Shown: one piece after another, positions 46,907 through 59,200 of the stretch | Numbering within the stretch: position 1 is the stretch's first letter | How the letters are laid out: each line of letters starts with the position of its first letter | Assembly (NCBI RefSeq): GCF_000413855.1 | Contig: NZ_ATGG01000020.1 | Coordinates: forward strand, 1-64,000 | DNA from: Acinetobacter gyllenbergii CIP 110306 = MTCC 11365 | GTDB taxonomy: Bacteria > Pseudomonadota > Gammaproteobacteria > Pseudomonadales > Moraxellaceae | Direction: 5' to 3' | DNA length: 64,000 nucleotides | Position numbers and translations under genes: made by a program | Notes under the pieces: model-generated | The model's database searches: none | The model's input: only the letters and a program-made list of their open reading frames with translations | Told to the model about the DNA's origin: nothing

Positions 46907-47389
46907 GAAAAAGAGAACAACTCGCCCCGACTCTCCGCCTTGCTGTCATATCAAAGCCGACTTTAGTCACATCAAGTTGTGTTTTTAAAAACTCAGCAAG
47001 GCAATTTTTAAACCTCACTTTAAAATATAAAATTATGAGGTCCAGTTAGATACTTAAAATCAATCCAACATCAATTAAACCAATTGGTAAAATAAAAAAA
47101 TACATCCAACTTAAAAACAACTCTCCTATTTAGAAATGATTCTATCGTTTAAAAAAAACACATTTAAGCAGCATAAAATCAGCAAAATTCTCACCATTTA
47201 ATATTTAATGGAATTTAAAAAAATAAATTAGAGAAGTAAAATAAAAATATAAATTTCAATACCTTAATTCAATAAAATCACAATACTTTAAAGACATAAA
47301 GATATATCAATTAGGTTTTTGACTCTGATGCAATAACAAAATAGCTTAATAAAAAATAACTCGGTACTTCACAAATTGGAGGTGAAGCA
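46907..47389. other. 483-bp AT-rich gap before benK
   Basis: No gene is seen. It holds a BenM-type half-conserved site at 47283-47297 and a TTGACT (47319-47324) that could be a -35. No clear terminator for benE is visible. Confidence 0.55.
47283..47297. promoter_or_regulatory. BenM-type operator candidate upstream of benK
   Basis: ATAC TTTAAAG ACAT. The left half and TTTAA core match the sites before benA (ATAC CTTTAAG ATAT); the right half has two mismatches to GTAT. It lies about 95 bp before benK. Confidence 0.45.
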
Positions 47390-48748
47390 ATGGATACAAA
47401 CAAGGTCAATATTAATGACATAATTGATAAAGCGCGTTTTACCGCTTTTCATTGGAAAGTTTTAATTTGGTGTTTAATCATTATTATTTTTGATGGATAC
47501 GATCTAGTAATTTATGGTGTGGCACTGCCCTTACTGATGCAGCAATGGTCACTGACTGCCGTGCAAGCTGGATTGCTTGCCAGCGCAGCCTTATTCGGGA
47601 TGATGTTTGGCGCCATGATTTTTGGCACACTTTCAGACAAACTGGGTCGTAAAAAAACCATTCTGATCTGTGTCACCTTATTCAGTGGGTTCACCTTCTT
47701 AGGAGCATTTGCGAAAAGTCCAACTGAATTTGCAATTTTACGTTTTATCGCGGGACTTGGCATTGGTGGGGTGATGCCAAATGTGGTTGCACTCATGACC
47801 GAATATGCCCCGAAGAAAATCCGCAGCACTTTGGTTGCATTGATGTTTAGTGGCTATGCCATAGGCGGAATGAGCTCTGCCTTACTGGGTGCATGGTTGG
47901 TCAAAGACATGGGCTGGCAAATCATGTTTTTAATTGCAGGCATTCCATTATTACTTCTTCCACTGATCTGGAAATTTCTACCTGAATCTCTGGCATTTTT
48001 AGTGAAATCGAATCATCACGATCAAGCCCAGATGATTGTCACTAAAATCGCACCTGAAACTGAATTAACCAGCAATACTCAACTGATTCTAAATGAAAGT
48101 ACCAGCACCGAAGCGCCTGTGCGTGCACTGTTTCAGCAAGGTCGTAGTTTTAGTACCTTCATGTTCTGGATTGCCTTCTTTATGTGCTTATTGATGGTCT
48201 ATGCGCTAGGCAGTTGGTTACCTAAACTCATGCTACAAGCAGGTTACTCTTTAGGTGCCAGTATGTTGTTCCTATTTGCACTGAATATTGGAGGCATGGT
48301 CGGCGCAATTGGCGGTGGTGCACTGGCTGATAAATTCCACTTAAAACCTGTGATTACCAACATGTTTGTGATTGGTGCAGCCGCCCTGATTCTGCTGGGT
48401 TTTAATAGCCCCCAATTCATTTTATATAGCCTGATTGCCATCGCAGGGGCAGCAACCATTGGCTCACAGATTCTGCTCTATACCTTTGTGGCGCAATTCT
48501 ATCCAACCGCAGTACGTTCAACTGGGATGGGATGGGCTTCGGGTATTGGCCGAATTGGCGCCATCATCGGCCCTGTCCTAACAGGCGCTTTGCTCACCTT
48601 TGAACTGCCTCACCAAATGAATTTTCTCGCAATTGCCATCCCTGGCATTATCGCGGCGCTTGCCATCTTTATGGTCAATTTAAAAGTTTCAGTTGCAGCC
48701 CAAACAGCTCCGAACTTTAACCCACAAGCTTCGCTCACTCAGCAATAA
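47390..48748 (+). CDS. benK: benzoate MFS transporter
   Basis: A 452-aa proton-driven symporter of the aromatic acid (AAHS) family with 12 helices. It shows DGYDLVIYGVALPLLMQ in TM1, GTLSDKLGRKK in the 2-3 loop, and a matching GGALADKFHLK in the second half. A strong GGAGGTG precedes the ATG. It gives the strain a second benzoate importer beside benE. The benP gene follows after 45 bp with a hairpin between. Confidence 0.92.
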   Translation: MDTNKVNINDIIDKARFTAFHWKVLIWCLIIIIFDGYDLVIYGVALPLLMQQWSLTAVQAGLLASAALFGMMFGAMIFGTLSDKLGRKKTILICVTLFSGFTFLGAFAKSPTEFAILRFIAGLGIGGVMPNVVALMTEYAPKKIRSTLVALMFSGYAIGGMSSALLGAWLVKDMGWQIMFLIAGIPLLLLPLIWKFLPESLAFLVKSNHHDQAQMIVTKIAPETELTSNTQLILNESTSTEAPVRALFQQGRSFSTFMFWIAFFMCLLMVYALGSWLPKLMLQAGYSLGASMLFLFALNIGGMVGAIGGGALADKFHLKPVITNMFVIGAAALILLGFNSPQFILYSLIAIAGAATIGSQILLYTFVAQFYPTAVRSTGMGWASGIGRIGAIIGPVLTGALLTFELPHQMNFLAIAIPGIIAALAIFMVNLKVSVAAQTAPNFNPQASLTQQ

Positions 48749-48753
48749 CAATA

Positions 48754-48776
48754 AGTGCGCCGAGGATTGGCGCACT
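48754..48776 (+). promoter_or_regulatory. intercistronic hairpin benK-benP
   Basis: AGTGCGCC GAGGATT GGCGCACT: a perfect 8-bp GC-rich stem, 7-nt loop, 17 nt before benP. No T run follows, so it probably affects mRNA decay or benP translation. Confidence 0.6.
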
Positions 48777-48793
48777 GACTTCGGATATGGATT

Positions 48794-50062
48794 ATGAAAT
48801 TATTACAGCGCTTTTTCCCTACGCGTTTAACAGTTGCAAGCCTCTTGACAATAGGTGGCTTGTCTAGCCCAGTTGTTTTCGCTGCTGAAACAACCCAGCC
48901 AGCTCAAGATGAATGGAAATTTACCCTCAAAAATGCCTATATCAACCGCGACTATGACAACCCAAGCCTTAAAGATACAGGCAGCTGGTCTCAAGCGGCA
49001 TCTTTATTTTACAAATCAAATATGCGGGATACCCCACTACAAATCGCAGATAAACCGATCACCATTGGTGCGGATGCTTCAGTGCAATATGCGGTACGTT
49101 TGAGTCAAGATAAGCATGTGGCGGATACTGTGTTGCCATTCGACACCCAAACACAATCGCAAGCCTCTGACTATTTAAAATATGGTGCGACCTTAAAACT
49201 GGGCTATGACAAAACACTGCTCAGTGTCGGTGAACTCTGGCTGGATCTTCCTGTGACGGCGGTAGATGCCAGTCGCCAGTTGTTGGCATCGTATTGGGGC
49301 ACCAACTTAAAGTCACAACTTTCTGATCAGCTCTATGCCGAAATAGGCCGAGTGACCAAAGTGTCACCGCGTAATGAAGAATATTTTAAGAAATTTTCTT
49401 TTACTGCCAATGGCAAAACCGTTTACTCAGATGGTTTGAATTATCTGGATTTGCGTTATCAACTGACGCCCTCATTGAAGGCCGAATACTACTTCGGCAA
49501 TTTAGAAGACCTCTACAACAAACACTATGTTGGGCTAGAGCATACATGGAAACAACCGAACTTCTCATTGAATTCCAAGTTTAAATATTTCAATGCCAAA
49601 AACGATGGCAACAACTTTGATATTGATGCGCAAAATATTGGAATACTGGAAATGCTGAAAGTGAATAATCAGTCTTTTGGTTTGGGCTATCAACAGATTA
49701 TCGGTGAGTCGGCCTATCCATTGCCTGATGGTTTCCTGCCTGAAACTTATTTTATCAACTGGAATGCTACAGGCTTCTTCAAAAAGAATGAAAAGTCTTA
49801 CCACCTAATGTATGGCTATGATTTTAAGGACTATGTACCAGGGCTAAATGCGATGGTGAAATATGTCTATGGTCATGATTTTAAGGCCGCCAATGGCGAT
49901 AAGAACCATGAAACTGAGTCCAATATTATTCTGAACTATGCTTTTCAGCAGCCTTATCTCAAAGGCTTTGCCCTACAATACATCCGCATTGACTATGATG
50001 TGAAACATGGCAATGACTTTGGTGAAGACCGCTTATTTGTCAACTACAGTAAAAAATTCTAA
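48794..50062 (+). CDS. benP: OprD-family outer-membrane porin, benzoate-specific type
   Basis: Outer-membrane channel thought to admit benzoate. The 422-aa protein has a signal peptide ending VVFAAE, an OprD-like start (FTLKNAYINRDYDNPSLKDTGSWSQ) and a barrel ending in a C-terminal Phe (FVNYSKKF). In A. baylyi benP is also paired with benK. A strong terminator follows, ending the ben cluster. Confidence 0.9.
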   Translation: MKLLQRFFPTRLTVASLLTIGGLSSPVVFAAETTQPAQDEWKFTLKNAYINRDYDNPSLKDTGSWSQAASLFYKSNMRDTPLQIADKPITIGADASVQYAVRLSQDKHVADTVLPFDTQTQSQASDYLKYGATLKLGYDKTLLSVGELWLDLPVTAVDASRQLLASYWGTNLKSQLSDQLYAEIGRVTKVSPRNEEYFKKFSFTANGKTVYSDGLNYLDLRYQLTPSLKAEYYFGNLEDLYNKHYVGLEHTWKQPNFSLNSKFKYFNAKNDGNNFDIDAQNIGILEMLKVNNQSFGLGYQQIIGESAYPLPDGFLPETYFINWNATGFFKKNEKSYHLMYGYDFKDYVPGLNAMVKYVYGHDFKAANGDKNHETESNIILNYAFQQPYLKGFALQYIRIDYDVKHGNDFGEDRLFVNYSKKF

Positions 50063-50105
50063 GTCTTAGTCTGATGGTTGAGTAAACAGTTTCTTCCGCT
50101 CAAAT

Positions 50106-50138
50106 AAAAAGAGAACTTCATTTGAAGTTCTCTTTTTT
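50106..50138. terminator. bidirectional terminator between benP and bfr
   Basis: AAAAAGAGAACTTC ATTT GAAGTTCTC then TTTTTT: a long stem with A and T runs on either side, suited to both convergent genes. Confidence 0.92.
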
Positions 50139-50165
50139 CATTACGAATTCAGTCGGATGGATCAC

Positions 50166-50630
50166 TTAAATTTGTGATTGAATATAATTCTGCAAACCAA
50201 TCAATTCAATTAAACGTAATTGCTTTTCTAACCAGTAGGTATGATCTTCTTCTGTATCAGAAAGCTGCTGACGCAACATATCACGGCTAATATAGTCGCC
50301 TTTTTCTTCACACAGCTTAATACCCACTGCCAATTTTTCACGGACATGATATTCAAGGGCTAAATCTGCTTTTAAACAGCTCACAACATCGTGACCCACA
50401 TTGATGTCTTCACGATGCATATTCGGTTGAGCACCTAAGAACAGCACACGACGAATGATTGAATCGGCATGAGATGCTTCTTCTTGCATTTCATGGTCAA
50501 TACGCTCGTAGATTTTGCTCAAGCCCCAATCTTCGTACATTCTTGAATGAATTAAATATTGATCACGAGCAGCCAATTCACCGCCAATGAGCATATTTAA
50601 ATAGTCGATGACTTCTGGATTGCCACGCAT
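50166..50630 (-). CDS. bfr: bacterioferritin family iron storage protein
   Basis: Forms a 24-mer shell that oxidises and stores iron. The 154-aa protein keeps the ferroxidase ligands Glu18, Glu51, His54, Glu93, and Glu/His in the last helix (DTEEDH). The methionine that ligates haem in E. coli Bfr (Met52) is Ala52 here, in QEEASHAD. The subunit therefore should not bind haem by itself; a haem-binding paralogue may exist elsewhere. No clear Fur box is seen. Confidence 0.93.
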   Translation of the reverse strand: MRGNPEVIDYLNMLIGGELAARDQYLIHSRMYEDWGLSKIYERIDHEMQEEASHADSIIRRVLFLGAQPNMHREDINVGHDVVSCLKADLALEYHVREKLAVGIKLCEEKGDYISRDMLRQQLSDTEEDHTYWLEKQLRLIELIGLQNYIQSQI

Positions 50631-50983
50631 AATACTTACTCCTATCGAATGACAATATTATGGCCAAGTTACACTAGAATTGCAAAAACAAAAGTGTGTA
50701 AGTTTATGATTTTTATAAAATTAAAATGAGAAACATACGCATTTACAGTTCGAATTGGCTGAATTTATCTAAATAAAATAAGCCTTTGCATATCATTTAT
50801 GGCTTTAAAAAGTGATAATCCTATTGAAAATCATTTGTTTGATTTTTTGTAACCATTAGCAATGCTTCTTATTCCGCTGATGTTTTGATCAAAAAATCAT
50901 GAAAAATGACTGTTCAGCTGTTGTTTGTTTGAGCAAAATTCGGTAAATAACAGCAATCACAAAAACATAATGTGGAAACCACA
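50631..50983. other. 353-bp AT-rich gap between bfr and the SDR gene
   Basis: Divergent promoter region with no gene and no repeat. A weak Fur-like stretch (TGATAATCCTATTGAAAATC, near 50813-50835) is the only notable pattern, and it is not convincing. Confidence 0.5.
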
Positions 50984-52039
50984 ATGGATAAAAGCAAACC
51001 AATTTTGGTCACTGGCGCGACGGGTTATATTGCAGGCTGGATTATTGAACGTCTGTTGAATCAAGGCTATACGGTTCATGCAACGGTGCGTGACCCATCC
51101 AAGAAAAATAAGATTCAGCATTTGTACGATTTGGCAGAGCAATCTTCTGGCAAGATTGAATTTTTTAAAGCAGATTTGCTTGAACCACGTTCATTTGATG
51201 ATGCAATGAAAGATTGTGAAATTGTCATTCATACCGCATCTCCTTTTGTGGTGACCAATTATAAAGATGCAGTCAAAGACATTATTGAGCCTGCGGTGAA
51301 AGGCACAGAAAATGTATTAGACAGTGTTAATCGCACCGAGTCGGTCAAACGTGTGGTGCTGACCTCAAGTATTGCCTCGACCTATGGTGATGCGATCGAG
51401 ATTCAAAATACTGCCAACAATGAATTTGATGAAAGTCACTGGAACAATACCAGTAGCGAGACACATCAGCCTTATCCTTATTCAAAAGTCGCGGCAGAAC
51501 GCAAAGCATGGGACATGGCTGAACAACAAAATCGTTGGGATTTAGTCTGTATTAATCCCGCCTTAGTGATGGGGCCTTCCCTCACCGATGCGAGTCAGTC
51601 AGGTAGTATTGAAGTGTTACAACAGTTTGGTAATGGCACCACCTTGTTTGGTGTACCGCCAATGTGGAATGGGATTGTCGATGTCCGTGATGTTGCCGAT
51701 GCGCATGTCGCAGCAGCCCTAAATCCTAAAGCACAAGGCCGTTATATCATTTGTGGTGGCACACTCAGCTTATTGGATATGGGTAAGGCACTTACTCAGA
51801 AATTTGGCTATAAGTTTCCATTCCCGCATTTTACTGTGCCAAAAACTGCCTTTTCATTTGTCGCGCCAATCCTCGGCCATTCACGTGAATTTGTAAAATT
51901 GAATATGGGATATCCAATTTATTTTAATGCACAACGTAGTGTCAATGAACTCGGGATTGAATATCGCGATGTGCGTGAAAGTGTCTGCGAACATTTCCAG
52001 CAATTGCTGGATGATGGCATTGTGAAAAAATATATTTAA
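50984..52039 (+). CDS. NAD-dependent epimerase / dihydroflavonol-4-reductase-like SDR
   Basis: A 351-aa extended SDR, probably an NADPH-dependent aldehyde or ketone reductase. It has TGATGYIAGWIIERLL near residue 10, TVHATVRD, SSIAS, the active site YPYSKVAAER, and a C-terminal substrate domain. The substrate is unknown. GTG at 50972 also opens the frame; GGA 7 nt before the ATG at 50984 favours the latter. Single gene. Confidence 0.85.
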   Translation: MDKSKPILVTGATGYIAGWIIERLLNQGYTVHATVRDPSKKNKIQHLYDLAEQSSGKIEFFKADLLEPRSFDDAMKDCEIVIHTASPFVVTNYKDAVKDIIEPAVKGTENVLDSVNRTESVKRVVLTSSIASTYGDAIEIQNTANNEFDESHWNNTSSETHQPYPYSKVAAERKAWDMAEQQNRWDLVCINPALVMGPSLTDASQSGSIEVLQQFGNGTTLFGVPPMWNGIVDVRDVADAHVAAALNPKAQGRYIICGGTLSLLDMGKALTQKFGYKFPFPHFTVPKTAFSFVAPILGHSREFVKLNMGYPIYFNAQRSVNELGIEYRDVRESVCEHFQQLLDDGIVKKYI

Positions 52040-52041
52040 TC

Positions 52042-52076
52042 AAAAAGCACCTCTCAATTTCATCATTGAGAGGTGC
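52042..52076 (-). terminator. terminator of the leftward gene at 52088
   Basis: Stem GCACCTCTCAAT / ATTGAGAGGTGC with a 6-nt loop. The T run (TTTTT) is on the left, so it works mainly for leftward transcripts, though the stem is 3 nt past the SDR stop. Confidence 0.85.
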
Positions 52077-52087
52077 CTCGCTCACCG

Positions 52088-54929
<2,842 letters not shown>

Positions 54930-54944
54930 TTAAATTTCACCATA

Positions 54945-54970
54945 TAAAAGGGCGGAAAAACCGCCCTATA
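54945..54970 (-). terminator. terminator between zipA and ligA
   Basis: Leftward reading gives AGGGCGG TTTTT CCGCCCT then TTTATA. It should end the gntR-smc-zipA transcript. Confidence 0.8.
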
Positions 54971-55029
54971 ATTTTTACTAAATTTAGTATATCGAACCTG
55001 AGTTAGACATGAAATATGATACTCAGAAA

Positions 55030-55120
55030 TGTCATCTGCAACCTGCGTGATTTAAACAAGATAATGTTTTTGCAATAAAATCACTTTAATGAAAGTAGTG
55101 AACAGGTTTTGCAGATGACA
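55030..55120. repeat. 91-bp element bounded by inverted repeats
   Basis: TGTCATCTGCAACCTG (55030-55045) faces ACAGGTTTTGCAGATGACA (55102-55120), which is its complement apart from two extra A-T pairs. A nested GTGATTT / AAATCAC pair lies inside. The 336-bp zipA-ligA gap has no gene. No flanking target duplication is seen. Confidence 0.6.
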
Positions 55121-55129
55121 ATGGTTTTG

Positions 55130-55155
55130 CTTACTTTTGTCGAAACAAAAGTAAG
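55130..55155. repeat. hairpin like stem I of the structured repeat
   Basis: CTTACTTTTG TCGAAA CAAAAGTAAG: a 10-bp stem matching stem I of copies A and B, with the last C-G pair swapped to G-C. Stems II and III are absent here. Confidence 0.55.
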
Positions 55156-55265
55156 TCGAACCGAAGGTTTAACCTAAAATAGGATGAGAACCGAACATGA
55201 CTCCGTTAAGTTCTTTATTTTTCAAATTTAAAAACATGTTAATCAGTTTATGAAAAAGCAACTAA

Positions 55266-56261
55266 TTAAACCGTCGCCTGATTTGGACGATAATCGATCA
55301 CATGATGACGCCAATGTTCTTTCAACTGCGGCGTAAACTCTAAATTGTTTTCATCATAGACTTTACCATCGACTTCACGTGCAATTAAACCCGCAATACT
55401 GGTCATCATGTCATAACCCGTGACTGCTTTACTATTTGGCAATGCAAGGAAAAATGCTAGACCTTGTACTTGTTCGCCAGATAAGGTTTCCAAATCAAAA
55501 CCTGCTGGACCATTATCCGTCATACGCAGCACAGAGAACATCAAGGCACTTGGCTCATCAGTGTTTTCATAACGATGGAAACATGACATTTCACCGAAAC
55601 GTAGACCGTATTTCAATAATACTTTAAGTGCTTTATCACCTGATAAGGCACGGCGTGGGTTCGGATAAACATTCAAGGCAATAATCTGTTCTGCAGTTGC
55701 TAAAGCACTTTCATCATCATAGCGCTGCTGTTCATGTAAATGCACATCCAGAATATTACTTTCGCCATCAAACTCTTCAATCGCAACCGTTTCAATATTT
55801 GGATTTAAGCTGAGCTCAGTTTCCGCTTTGCTTTCCTCTGTAGCTTCTACATTTTCAGAGGCCACTGTTGTTTCTGGCTCAGTCGTTGCTGTCTGATCTT
55901 TTTGAGCCGCTTCCAGTTCTACTACAGTTTCAACAGCCTCATCTGCTTTAGCAGTTTGTTCGATTTCCGTCGTTTTTGTTTCAACACTAGTCGCATCAAT
56001 GGCTTGCTCTGCCACAGGCTCCACTACAATTGCTTCAGTATTTAAACTTGGTTCAACACGCTCAGTTGTGGTCACCACTTCTTTTTGTAAAAGCTGGTCA
56101 CGTACATGACGTGGAATCACAGGTTGCTGACTTTCAGGATTAATATGTAAATCTGCTTCTAATGATGGCTCAACTGGTTTTGGTTTTCTTAAAATCATGA
56201 TTAAACCAACGAGCATAATCGCAACGGCGGCAACAATGCCTATTATTGTATTCATTTCCAT
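55266..56261 (-). CDS. zipA: cell division protein ZipA
   Basis: Tethers FtsZ to the inner membrane at the division site. The 331-aa protein has an N-terminal TM (about residues 3-23), a short basic stretch RKPKP, a long Glu/Thr/Val-rich disordered linker (about 30-165), and a C-terminal FtsZ-binding domain from about 180 (ILDVHLHEQQ, GYDMMTSIAGLIAREVDG). The start at 56261 is chosen because GGAG is 7 nt before it. It begins 1 nt after the smc stop, as in Pseudomonas and relatives. Confidence 0.92.
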   Translation of the reverse strand: MEMNTIIGIVAAVAIMLVGLIMILRKPKPVEPSLEADLHINPESQQPVIPRHVRDQLLQKEVVTTTERVEPSLNTEAIVVEPVAEQAIDATSVETKTTEIEQTAKADEAVETVVELEAAQKDQTATTEPETTVASENVEATEESKAETELSLNPNIETVAIEEFDGESNILDVHLHEQQRYDDESALATAEQIIALNVYPNPRRALSGDKALKVLLKYGLRFGEMSCFHRYENTDEPSALMFSVLRMTDNGPAGFDLETLSGEQVQGLAFFLALPNSKAVTGYDMMTSIAGLIAREVDGKVYDENNLEFTPQLKEHWRHHVIDYRPNQATV

Positions 56262-56262
56262 A

Positions 56263-59200
56263 CTAAGACTCCGCAACTAACCCGTATTCTTTTGCCTGTT
56301 CTAAATCGACAGTCACTAATTTTGATGTACCTGGCTCTGGCATGGTGACTCCAAGTAAATCAGTTGCCATTGTCATCGCCAATTTATTATGTGTAATGTA
56401 AATGAATTGCACTTGTTCAGAAAGCTCTTTTACCAAATTACAATACCGTTGTACATTGGCATCATCAAGTGGCGCATCAACTTCGTCCAGTACGCAGAAC
56501 GGTGCAGGGTTCAATCTAAAGATGGCAAACACCAAAGCCAAAGCCGTTAAGGTCTTTTCACCGCCTGAAAGCAAGGCCAAAGAGCTGTTACGCTTGCCAG
56601 GTGGACGCGCCATCAGTTTCACCCCAGACTGCCAATCATCTTCAAGGCTTAAAGTCGCTTCACCACCACCAAATACCTTTGGAAACAACAGTTGCAGTTC
56701 TTGATTGACCTGATCAAAGGTGGTCATAAATAACTTACGCGTTTCCTGATCAATACTTTTCATCGCGTCTTTGAGCTGATCAACGGTATTTTGTAGATCC
56801 TGCATCTGGTGACTCAGTTCATCAAAACGCTGTGACACTTCTTCGTATTCTTGTGAAGCCGCTAAATTCACGGCACCGATTTTCTCAAATTGCTGCTGGG
56901 CTTTTTCCAGTTTCTGCTGATGATCTTTAATTTCAATCGACACATCAGATAAAGCGTCTGTATTCAGTTCTTTCAGTTGCTCTAAATAATGTTCACGATC
57001 TGATTTCGCCGCCTGCCAAGCCAAGCGCTTTTGCTCTAACTGCTCACGCACCTGCTCATCTTTTTGCTGTGCTTGATGGCGTTGTTCCGTCAGTTGCTGC
57101 TGCTTCTCTTGTACTTGATTCAGTTCCAGCTGCCATTCATTCCAGGTTTTTTGCAGCTTTTCGGTTTGCTGGAATTGCTGTTGGAATTGTGACTCCAAGT
57201 TGGGTAGTTCAAGCTGAATCGGATCAACAAACTTCTTGGCCTGTTCGATTTGTTCAATGATTTGACGGTATTGTGTTTTTAGGAACGAGATATCTTTCTC
57301 TAACAACTCAATTTGCTGATTGGCTTGCGAAGTCTGGCGACGCAAAGCTTCACGTTGCTGCTGTTGTTGAGTCAACTGTTGTTGCTGCTCATCCAACTGC
57401 TCATTCAAGTTTTCCACCTGAAATTGCAAAGTCTTATAATTTGGTAACACCGATTCTAATTTCAATGCCAGCGCATGCAGATCAATCTCCAGATCATCAC
57501 GCTGCATGGCATCTTCTTCAAGCTGTAGATCAAGCTGTTTCAACTGATCGGCCAATTGTTGTTGCTGCAACACAAAGGCCTGTGCGGTACTTTGTAGTTT
57601 GGCAATTTGCACATCCAGTTGTTGTAACTCTTTTTGCTTTTGCTTCAGACTTTGCTGTTGTTGCTGCAAATGCTGTTGCTGCTGTTGCAACATTTCCTGC
57701 TGTTGAGAAAACTGATGTTCCAAGTTATCCAGCTGTGGTTGTTGCTGTGCCAGTTGCTGTTCAATTTCCTCTAAACGGACTTGATGACTGAGCATGCCCT
57801 GCGCAGTTTGACTGTCTTCATCATAGTGCAGTGCAATCACCCAGTCTGAGCCGACATGATAACCATCCAGCGTTAAAATGGATTGTGCGTGCTGGAGATC
57901 CACTTGAGATCGCAAAGCTGTGGTTAAATCTTCTGCAACGGCGACATTGGCCCATAAAGAAGATTGTGGCGCCTCGATCCATTCACTCAAACAGGTCAGC
58001 TCTGCAACTTGAATAGGCTGCTGTGGTGATGATTTTAACTGTCGTGAGATACCCTCTTGGAAGGCTTGCCCATTCTCAATCAACTGCGCTTGTAACCATT
58101 TGGCTAAGAACTTCTCAATAATGCTTGCATGCGCTTTAGCTTGAGCGCTTAAACGTAGGCTTTGCATCAATCGAACTGCATTTTGATCATGCTTCGGACT
58201 TTGTTTTGCGACGAGCTGATTTAAGTTCTTTTGTTCAGCCAATAAAACCTGAATTTCTGTTTTCAGGCTTTGCAGATCCGTTTTGTTCGACTGTTGTTGA
58301 TCTTGCTGTGTTTGAACATCCTGCTGTAATTGCTCAATCGCAGTTTCTAACGCAATAATTTCCTGTTGCAGTTGTTGTTGCAATTGTTGTAACTGCACCT
58401 GTTCATCATCCTGAACCTGAGCACGAATCTGAGTGGTTTGCGTTTGCAAGGTCTGCTTTTGCTGCTCAATCCGCAGCACGTTCTTACCGAGCTGTTCAAT
58501 TTGCGCCGCCATCTGCAACTTTTTTTGTTGTTGCTGATCGACTTGAGTTTTCAGTTGATCAAATTGCTGTTGTGCTTGCTTGTGCTGTGCCTGAACATCA
58601 GTAAAATTTTGCTCAGCCGTTTGTGTCTGCTGCTCTAAGGCAAGTAAGCTTTCATTTTGCTCATCAAATTGAGTGCTTAAGGTTTCAACCTGTAATTCAG
58701 AGAGTTGCAGACGCTCTTTGGTTTGTACTTTCTGCTGTTCAAGTTGCAGCAAGCTGGTACTGTTTTGTTGAAATAAACTCTGTTTTTGTTCCAAAGTCAT
58801 TTTTAATTCAGACAGCTTTTTCTCAGCCTGTTGCCACTCATGCTGCAACGGTGAAGACTGTTGAATTAAACGCTGAAATAAAGCACTAGTGGCTTCAAGA
58901 TCGTGCTCAATGGTCTGTGACTCAGAACGAACCAGTTTAAAGTTTTCGCCCAATGCCGTCATTTCAACGGTATATTCTTGCTGTAATTTCTGACTTTGAT
59001 TGGCTTGGAACGAAAGGATTTCAATTTTTAAAGTTCGAATCTGCCCTTCTAAGGTCTTGTATTGAATTGCAGCTTCAGACTGGCGCTTCAAGCTGCGGAG
59101 TTGAGATTTTAGTTCAGCCGCAATATCGTCTAAACGTGCCAGATTCTGTTCAGTATGCTCTAAATGCTGTAAGGTTTCACGACGGCGTGCCTGATAACGG

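Noticed and set aside
46837-47049. Small gene overlapping the end of benE
   Set aside because: It begins inside benE in another frame, has no ribosome binding site and no recognisable pattern.
50813-50835. Fur box upstream of bfr
   Set aside because: Only part of the GATAAT hexamer pattern is present and the second half is poor.
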